Of a stretch of 64,000 nucleotides of DNA, positions 58,497 through 64,000 are shown in pieces (within the stretch, counting starts at the first letter, position 1; every line of letters begins with the position of its first letter). Made by a program: the position numbers and the translations under genes. Source of the stretch: Paenibacillus methanolicus (GTDB lineage Bacteria > Bacillota > Bacilli > Paenibacillales > Paenibacillaceae); contig NZ_VNHS01000012.1 in assembly GCF_008124765.1 (NCBI RefSeq), positions 248,001 to 312,000 on the forward strand. Direction: 5' to 3'. The notes under the pieces are model-generated. The model saw nothing but the letters and a program-made list of their open reading frames with translations, was not told the DNA's origin and searched no databases.

Positions 58497-59393
58497 ATGA
58501 AAAAAGTGAAAAAAGCAATTATTCCTGCAGCAGGAATGGGTACGCGTTTTCTTCCAGCAACAAAGGCGATGCCGAAAGAAATGCTGCCGATCGTCGACAA
58601 ACCGACCATCCAATATATTGTCGAAGAAGCAATTGAATCGGGTATTGAGGATATCATTATCGTCACGGGCAAAGGCAAACGCGCGATCGAAGATCATTTT
58701 GACAGCGCCTTTGAGTTGGAATACAGCTTGATGGAGAAAGGGAAAATAGACCTGCTCAAGGAAGTGCAGAAGTCCTCGAGAGTCGAAATTCACTATATTC
58801 GGCAAAAAGAAGCGAAAGGGCTTGGCCATGCCGTATGGTGCGCAAGAAACTTTATCGGCGATGAGCCGTTTGCGGTACTGCTGGGCGATGATATCGTTGT
58901 GGCGGAGAAACCGTGCACCAAGCAGCTGATCGAGCAGTATGAGCAAGTCAGCAAATCCGTCATCGGCGTTCAGGCTGTGTCTATCGAACAAACGGAGCGC
59001 TACGGCATCGTCGATCCGCTGGAGACGATCGGAAGACTATGCGCCGTGAGCAATTTCGTCGAGAAACCTAAGTTGGGAACGGCGCCATCCAATCTAGCGA
59101 TCATGGGTCGATATATTCTTACGCCGCAAATTTTCGATTACTTGGAGAAGCAAGAGACGGGCGCAGGTGGCGAAATTCAGCTTACCGACGCGATTCAGAA
59201 GCTGAATGTGAGCCAAGGCGTGTATGCCTATGATTTTGAAGGCACCCGCTACGATGTTGGCGAAAAACTCGGTTTTATCACGACGACGCTCGATTTTGCG
59301 CTTCGCAATAATGAACTCCGCAATCCGCTGCTGCTGGCGTTGGAAGAAATCCTGGAGCGGGAACAAGCGAATAAGCTTAATATTCTCGGGTAA
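58497..59393 (+). CDS. galU: UTP-glucose-1-phosphate uridylyltransferase
   Basis: 298 residues with [19 protein letters not shown] near the N-terminus, G-L-G-H-A-V and L-L-G-D-D, all standard for GalU/GtaB. Makes UDP-glucose from glucose-1-phosphate and UTP, feeding Ugd and other transferases. GGGAGATAGCGAG precedes the ATG. Only 11 bp separates it from the priming transferase gene. Confidence 0.95.
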   Translation: MKKVKKAIIPAAGMGTRFLPATKAMPKEMLPIVDKPTIQYIVEEAIESGIEDIIIVTGKGKRAIEDHFDSAFELEYSLMEKGKIDLLKEVQKSSRVEIHYIRQKEAKGLGHAVWCARNFIGDEPFAVLLGDDIVVAEKPCTKQLIEQYEQVSKSVIGVQAVSIEQTERYGIVDPLETIGRLCAVSNFVEKPKLGTAPSNLAIMGRYILTPQIFDYLEKQETGAGGEIQLTDAIQKLNVSQGVYAYDFEGTRYDVGEKLGFITTTLDFALRNNELRNPLLLALEEILEREQANKLNILG

Positions 59394-59404
59394 AGGGGCG
59401 TAGA

Positions 59405-60103
59405 ATGATGAATCTCGCACAAAGTAAAGAAATGGAAGCTGAAGTTGTGGAAATAGGCAGGTTAAATAACGTGAAAACGGAAGAGAAGCCCTATTATCAC
59501 AGCGCCAAACGAGTCGTGGACGTGGTTTGCGCATTGGCTGCTCTTATTTTTTTACTCCCGGTGTTTATATTTATCGCCATTATGATGAAGATCAACGAGC
59601 CTTCAGGCTCGGTCTTTTTTAAGCAGAAGCGCATTGGCAAGAACGGTGATCTTTTTAATATTATCAAGTTTCGATCCATGGTATTAAATGCGGAAGAGAA
59701 GCTGAAGGCCAACAAAGAATTGTACCAAAAGTATATCGACAATAACTATAAGCTGGAGCAGGACGAGGATCCGCGCATCACGAAATTGGGCCGCTTCTTG
59801 CGTAAAACGAGCTTAGACGAACTGCCCCAGTTGATTAATGTGCTCAAAGGCGAGATGAGTCTGGTCGGTCCTCGTCCGGTCGTGCGAGAAGAGCTGAAAG
59901 AATATGGCGACCGGGCCGTCGACTTCTTATCGGTTAAACCGGGCGTTACCGGTTACTGGCAGGTTAGCGGCCGCAGCGATGTCGGTTATCCCGAACGCGT
60001 CGATTTAGAATTGTTCTATGTCTATAACCAGTCTCTATGGTTCGATTTTAAAATTCTCTTCCGCACCGTTATTATCGTCCTTTTAAAGAGGGGCGCTTAT
60101 TAA
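59405..60103 (+). CDS. Undecaprenyl-phosphate sugar phosphotransferase (priming transferase)
   Basis: 232 residues: a short cytosolic leader, one hydrophobic helix (about 36-60, [13 protein letters not shown]) and the bacterial sugar transferase domain with [23 protein letters not shown] and M-S-L-V-G-P-R-P-V. It is the short monotopic form without an N-terminal multi-span domain. Transfers a sugar-1-phosphate (glucose or galactose likely) to undecaprenyl phosphate as the first EPS step. Confidence 0.93.
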   Translation: MMNLAQSKEMEAEVVEIGRLNNVKTEEKPYYHSAKRVVDVVCALAALIFLLPVFIFIAIMMKINEPSGSVFFKQKRIGKNGDLFNIIKFRSMVLNAEEKLKANKELYQKYIDNNYKLEQDEDPRITKLGRFLRKTSLDELPQLINVLKGEMSLVGPRPVVREELKEYGDRAVDFLSVKPGVTGYWQVSGRSDVGYPERVDLELFYVYNQSLWFDFKILFRTVIIVLLKRGAY

Positions 60104-60142
60104 TCGCCAGATGCGGTCCACTGAAGAAGCATGAAGGTGTGA

Positions 60143-61600
60143 ATGCATGTGAAATTAAAAGCCGTTATGGTCAATGCGGCCTATTTGTTTGCCAGTCATG
60201 TTCTAGTACGGCTACTAACGGCTTTCGCCACGATATTGGTTGCCAGGTATTTGAATGTACATGACTACGGGATCCTAAGCCTCGCCCTATCCTACTGTTT
60301 AGTCACGGCTTTCTTTACCGAGCTTGGCTTCACGCATACGCTAATTCGCGAGGGGACCAAAAATAAAGCCGATTTGAATGTATTAATGAGCTCTTACTTT
60401 AGGGCTAGAGCATTCATTACGCTGCTCACCTTGCTATTTACGATCGTATTGGTGTGGTTTCTTTACGAATCCACGATTCGGGAAGCATTATACTGGGCGA
60501 CGATCCCTTCCATTATAGGGTCGTTGTTTGTCGGGCTAGGGGTTCAATACTTTCAAGTCACTCAGCAAATGAAATTTTCTGCGCTCATACGCTCCATCAC
60601 GGGAGGCGTAACGGCATTAGTATTGTTTGTTGGGGTTTATTACGAATTGAGCTTGATCGCCTTGGCGGCCATATACGGGTTCTCGACTGTGCTTGGCGGT
60701 ATCATTAGCTGCAGTTTCGTGTGGAGAAAAGTAAAGCTTAATGCAGGCTGGGACCGGGCGATTCTTCATGGCGTGGCATCGTTTACGATCACCTCGTTCG
60801 TTATCATGATCATGCCTCAAATCGGCCCGCTTGTGCTGGAGCGAATCTCGACGATGACCGAGGTCGGCTACTTTTCCGCCGCATATCGCGTGCCCAGTAT
60901 TTTGTATCAAATCCCGAGCGTGCTCGCGCTTGCCTTCTATCCGTTGCTATTCAAGCTCGGCAACAGTAAAGATGCCGCTGCCCATAAACGGTTGAACGTG
61001 ATGCAAATCAAGTTTATGAGCATTACCGGAATGATGATCAGCCTGCCGTTTATTTTGTACCCGGATTGGTGGATTGGCATTCTGCTTGGGGACAAATGGG
61101 CGGGCGCGGCGACGATCTTGTCGATCCTGTCGTATATCGTTATTCTGCAATCGATCAATTCTCCGCTATCCGATTCCTTGGCCACTACCGGCCTCCATAA
61201 GCGACGCTCGTACTTCTCCCTCGCCATCTTCGCAATCGGGATTTTCACCTACGTGCTGCTAGGTCGGCAATATGGCGCTCTCGGAGGCGGCTATGCCGCA
61301 TTGACGGTAGAGGCGTTGACGTTGGTTGGTCTTATTATCATCAAGCCGAGCGGCGTAAAGCTATTTTTTGCGGGCGTGTCGCGTACGTTTACCGGTTTCG
61401 CGGTTGCTTGGCTAATGGGAATGCTAATTAGCCGGTATACCGGATTGAGTCCGCTGCTTGGCATGATTGTGGTCGAGATCGTGTTCTTCATGCTTGTCCT
61501 GGTGTTGGAAAAGGAGCTTCGCGAAGGCATTACCGGCGTAATCGCCAAAAAATTGAAGATTGGCCGCAGCAAACCATTTGTCGAGAATCAAGTGCCGTAG
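60143..61600 (+). CDS. Wzx-type oligosaccharide flippase
   Basis: 485 residues with 12-14 hydrophobic segments spread over the full length and polar loops, the layout of polysaccharide-biosynthesis flippases of the MOP superfamily (A-Y-L-F-A-S-H-V-L-V-R start, A-R-Y-L-N-V-H-D-Y-G-I-L early, G-Y-F-S-A-A-Y-R-V mid). It moves the lipid-linked unit across the membrane. A GTG at 60149 is an alternative start. Confidence 0.9.
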   Translation: MHVKLKAVMVNAAYLFASHVLVRLLTAFATILVARYLNVHDYGILSLALSYCLVTAFFTELGFTHTLIREGTKNKADLNVLMSSYFRARAFITLLTLLFTIVLVWFLYESTIREALYWATIPSIIGSLFVGLGVQYFQVTQQMKFSALIRSITGGVTALVLFVGVYYELSLIALAAIYGFSTVLGGIISCSFVWRKVKLNAGWDRAILHGVASFTITSFVIMIMPQIGPLVLERISTMTEVGYFSAAYRVPSILYQIPSVLALAFYPLLFKLGNSKDAAAHKRLNVMQIKFMSITGMMISLPFILYPDWWIGILLGDKWAGAATILSILSYIVILQSINSPLSDSLATTGLHKRRSYFSLAIFAIGIFTYVLLGRQYGALGGGYAALTVEALTLVGLIIIKPSGVKLFFAGVSRTFTGFAVAWLMGMLISRYTGLSPLLGMIVVEIVFFMLVLVLEKELREGITGVIAKKLKIGRSKPFVENQVP

Positions 61601-61656
61601 AAGCGGCAACCAAAGTGGTCTGAACGGACCGACATAGATAGATAGGAGTGAACGAG

Positions 61657-63030
61657 ATGAAATTAGTACTTCTTTCGGGCGGATCGGGCAAGAGGTTGTG
61701 GCCGCTTTCGAACGATTCCAGGTCTAAACAATTTCTAAAGGTGCTCACAAGTCCCGAAGGACAAGCGGAATCAATGGTGCAGCGGGTATGGCGGCAAATT
61801 GAAGGCGCGGGGTTCCAACGGGATTCTTATATCGCAACGAGCAAGGCGCAAGTCGAAATGATGCAGAGCCAGCTTGGCTACAACGTTCCCCTTATCGTAG
61901 AGCCGGAACGTCGCGATACCTTCCCGGCCATCGCGTTGGCAGCTACGTACTTGTATTCCATTCAAGGCGTGTCGCTGCAAGAAACGGTGACGATCTTGCC
62001 GGTGGATCCCTATGTGGAAGCGCCATTCTTTCAAGCCATTCATCAGTTGGATGAAGTGTTGGGGCAATCTGGCGCGGAGCTTGCGCTGATCGGCGTGAAG
62101 CCAACCTATCCTTCGGAGAAATACGGTTATATTATCCCAAAACGCGGCAACGGGACGAACGATCAAGCATTGTTCCAAACGGTCGACCGCTTCCAAGAAA
62201 AACCTAGCAAAGAAGTAGCGGCAGCGATGATCGAACAGTCTGCGCTCTGGAATTGCGGGGTTTTTGCGTTCAAGCTGGATTACTTGATCAACAAGCTGAT
62301 CGAGCTTGGCATGCCGATTCAATACGACGAAATGCTCAAGCAATACGGCAAGCTGCCGAAAATCAGTTTTGACTACGAGGTTGTGGAAAAAGCAGGGAAT
62401 ATTGCCGTTCTGCCATACGACGGAGAATGGCGGGACTTGGGCACCTGGAATACGTTAACGGACGAAATGGACCGACAGCTTCTTGGCAAGGGCATTATTT
62501 CGGAGGATTCCGAAAACACGCATTTGATCAATGAGCTCGATATTCCGGTCACGATCCTCGGGTTATCGAACATCGTCGTGGCGACGAGTCCGGATGGCAT
62601 TCTCGTAAGCGATAAATCGGCCAGCCCGCGAGTGAAGGACATGCTTGGCGGCTTTGATAACCGACCGATGTTCGAGGAGCGTCGCTGGGGCCATTATCGC
62701 GTCATCGATTACGTTCGATACGAGCATGGCAATGAGGTCCTGACGAAGCGGATTTGCATCAAGGATGGCTGCAATCTTAGCTACCAATACCATGAGAAGC
62801 GCGACGAGGTGTGGACGGTCGTCTCCGGCGAAGGTGAATTCATTCAGGATGAAGAGATTTGCCGAATCAAAGCGGGCGATGTCGTGAAAATTCCGTGCGG
62901 CAGCCGGCATAGCCTGAAGGCGCTGACCCAGATGGAAATTATCGAGGTTCAGACCGGATCTGAACTGATCGAGGAAGATATCATTCGGTTGAGTTTCGAG
63001 TGGACGGAAATTGTAGCCAAATGCAACTAG
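61657..63030 (+). CDS. manC: Mannose-1-phosphate guanylyltransferase / mannose-6-phosphate isomerase
   Basis: About 457 residues. N-terminal GMP transferase with S-G-G-S-G-K-R-L-W-P-L-S and F-Q-E-K-P; C-terminal type II isomerase cupin with Y-Q-Y-H-E-K-R-D-E-V-W-T-V-V-S-G. Makes GDP-mannose from fructose-6-phosphate-derived mannose-6-P (with a mutase not seen here). Implies mannose or a GDP-mannose-derived sugar such as fucose in the EPS. ATG 61657 has AGGAG 8 nt upstream. Confidence 0.92.
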   Translation: MKLVLLSGGSGKRLWPLSNDSRSKQFLKVLTSPEGQAESMVQRVWRQIEGAGFQRDSYIATSKAQVEMMQSQLGYNVPLIVEPERRDTFPAIALAATYLYSIQGVSLQETVTILPVDPYVEAPFFQAIHQLDEVLGQSGAELALIGVKPTYPSEKYGYIIPKRGNGTNDQALFQTVDRFQEKPSKEVAAAMIEQSALWNCGVFAFKLDYLINKLIELGMPIQYDEMLKQYGKLPKISFDYEVVEKAGNIAVLPYDGEWRDLGTWNTLTDEMDRQLLGKGIISEDSENTHLINELDIPVTILGLSNIVVATSPDGILVSDKSASPRVKDMLGGFDNRPMFEERRWGHYRVIDYVRYEHGNEVLTKRICIKDGCNLSYQYHEKRDEVWTVVSGEGEFIQDEEICRIKAGDVVKIPCGSRHSLKALTQMEIIEVQTGSELIEEDIIRLSFEWTEIVAKCN

Positions 63031-63045
63031 CGGGGAGTGGATAGA

Positions 63046-64000
63046 GTGAGAATAGCAGTCATTGGAACGGGTTATGTAGGGTTAGTATCGGGCGTATGTT
63101 TTTCGGATTTGGGCAACCAGGTAGTATGCGTGGACAAAGACGAGCGAAAGGTAGCCATGCTCCGCGCCGGCGAGGTGCCGATTTACGAACCGGGTCTGAA
63201 AGAAGTGCTGGTTAAGAACGCCGAGGCGGGAAGGCTTTCGTTCACGACGGATCTAACCGAAGCTGTACAGCAATCGGAAATCATTATTTTGGCGGTCGGG
63301 ACGCCGTCCCTGCCTAGCGGTGAAGCGGATTTGAGATATATCGAGCAGGCGGCGCGAGACGTGGCGTTGTCCATTAACGAGTACAAGATTATCATGACCA
63401 AAAGCACCGTGCCGGTCGGCACAAACCATAAAATCAAACAACTGGTTTCGGATCTTTCGATGAAGCCTTTCGATGTGGTTTCCGTCCCTGAGTTTCTCCG
63501 CGAAGGGTCCGCGGTCAAGGATACGTTCAATCCCGATCGTATTGTGATCGGTACGGATGACGCGACGGCGGCAACGAAGATTATCGAGCTTCATCAGCAG
63601 CTCACCGATAATATTATCGTGACGGATGTCCGCAGCGCGGAAATGATCAAATATGCATCCAACGCCTTCCTCGCGACCAAAATCTCGTTTATTAACGAGA
63701 TTGCGAATATTTGCGAGAAAGTGGGCGCGGATGTGACGAAGGTCGCCGAAGGTATGGGATTCGATAAACGGATTGGCTCGTCCTTCTTGAAAGCAGGGAT
63801 TGGTTACGGAGGTTCTTGCTTCCCAAAAGATACGCAAGCGCTCATCCAAATCGCGGGCAATGTCGACTACGACTTCAAACTGCTGAAGTCCGTCGTGGAT
63901 GTGAACCGCGACCAGCGCTACAGCGTCATTCATAAGCTAGAGGCGATCTATCCGGATTTGGCTACCCGTAAAGTCGCGGTATGGGGGTTAGCATTCAAGC
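63046..64000 (+). CDS. ugd: UDP-glucose 6-dehydrogenase (partial, cut by window end)
   Basis: The frame starts at GTG 63046, with GGGGAG about 9 nt upstream and 15 bp after manC, and runs off the end after about 318 codons. NAD fold G-T-G-Y-V-G-L-V-S-G near the start, E-F-L-R-E-G-S-A substrate loop, and the catalytic Cys258 in G-Y-G-G-S-C-F-P-K-D. Oxidises UDP-glucose to UDP-glucuronate, the substrate of the epimerase at 53044. The GTG start and open end make it easy to miss. Confidence 0.95.
   Translation, partial: MRIAVIGTGYVGLVSGVCFSDLGNQVVCVDKDERKVAMLRAGEVPIYEPGLKEVLVKNAEAGRLSFTTDLTEAVQQSEIIILAVGTPSLPSGEADLRYIEQAARDVALSINEYKIIMTKSTVPVGTNHKIKQLVSDLSMKPFDVVSVPEFLREGSAVKDTFNPDRIVIGTDDATAATKIIELHQQLTDNIIVTDVRSAEMIKYASNAFLATKISFINEIANICEKVGADVTKVAEGMGFDKRIGSSFLKAGIGYGGSCFPKDTQALIQIAGNVDYDFKLLKSVVDVNRDQRYSVIHKLEAIYPDLATRKVAVWGLAFK

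Overview
The window reads as the chromosome of an endospore-forming member of the Bacillota, most likely Paenibacillaceae (Paenibacillus/Cohnella type). The basis is a moderately high-GC backbone, strong AGGAGG-type ribosome binding sites, a KapB sporulation-phosphorelay gene, a YkpA-type ABC-F protein, a CvfC/YpgR protein, copper-amine-oxidase-like modules on a secreted esterase, and an ACT-malic enzyme. No tRNA, rRNA, CRISPR array, transposase or prophage block was seen.

Layout. (1) 1-5.5 kb: the end of an EAL c-di-GMP phosphodiesterase, then a complete PTS operon (GlcT-like antiterminator with its own RAT/terminator leader, EIIA, GlcNAc-type EIIBC, HPr, EI). (2) 5.6-11.1 kb: CvfC-like HEAT protein, MBL-fold hydrolase, Gfo/Idh/MocA oxidoreductase, YkpA-like ABC-F. 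(3) 11.3-17.6 kb: dispersed structured repeats, then a signalling locus in which a stand-alone B12-binding protein with a CarH-like W-x9-E-H signature plus a PAS protein are divergent from a CheB-CheR-PAS-histidine kinase; a zinc-ribbon protein follows. (4) 17.7-21.4 kb: GntR(YtrA)-ABC operon, CDF metal transporter, two more repeat copies. (5) 21.4-29.6 kb: five tightly spaced genes for alpha-glucan metabolism (DUF4912, GH57-GT4 fusion, nucleotidyltransferase-phosphomutase fusion, KTSC, GH15), preceded by a good match to a forespore sigma-G promoter. (6) 30-41.5 kb: NlpC/P60 hydrolase, malic enzyme, MGDG-synthase-like glycosyltransferase, kapB, a divergent PyrE-like protein, SGNH esterase, GltB. 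(7) 41.6-46.5 kb: two paralogous secreted beta-propeller/Calx-beta proteins and two very small genes. (8) 46.6-64 kb: an XRE regulator and a long exopolysaccharide (EPS) cluster with four glycosyltransferase-type genes, LRR protein, tailspike-like beta-helix protein, UDP-sugar epimerase, Wzy, Wzz, BY-kinase, GalU, priming transferase, Wzx, ManC and Ugd (cut by the window end).

How it fits together. GalU, Ugd and the epimerase would supply UDP-Glc, UDP-GlcA and a C4 epimer, and ManC GDP-Man; the priming transferase loads undecaprenyl phosphate, the glycosyltransferases extend the unit, Wzx flips it, Wzy polymerises it and Wzz/BY-kinase set chain length. Three promoters in this cluster each carry a copy of the same 15-bp dyad, consensus G-W-T-A-C-R-N3-T-G-T-A-W-C, exactly between -35 and -10. 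This looks like an undescribed EPS regulon; the adjacent XRE protein is the obvious candidate regulator, but that link is inference. The other strongest leads are the putative B12 sensory locus and the possibly forespore-expressed alpha-glucan operon.
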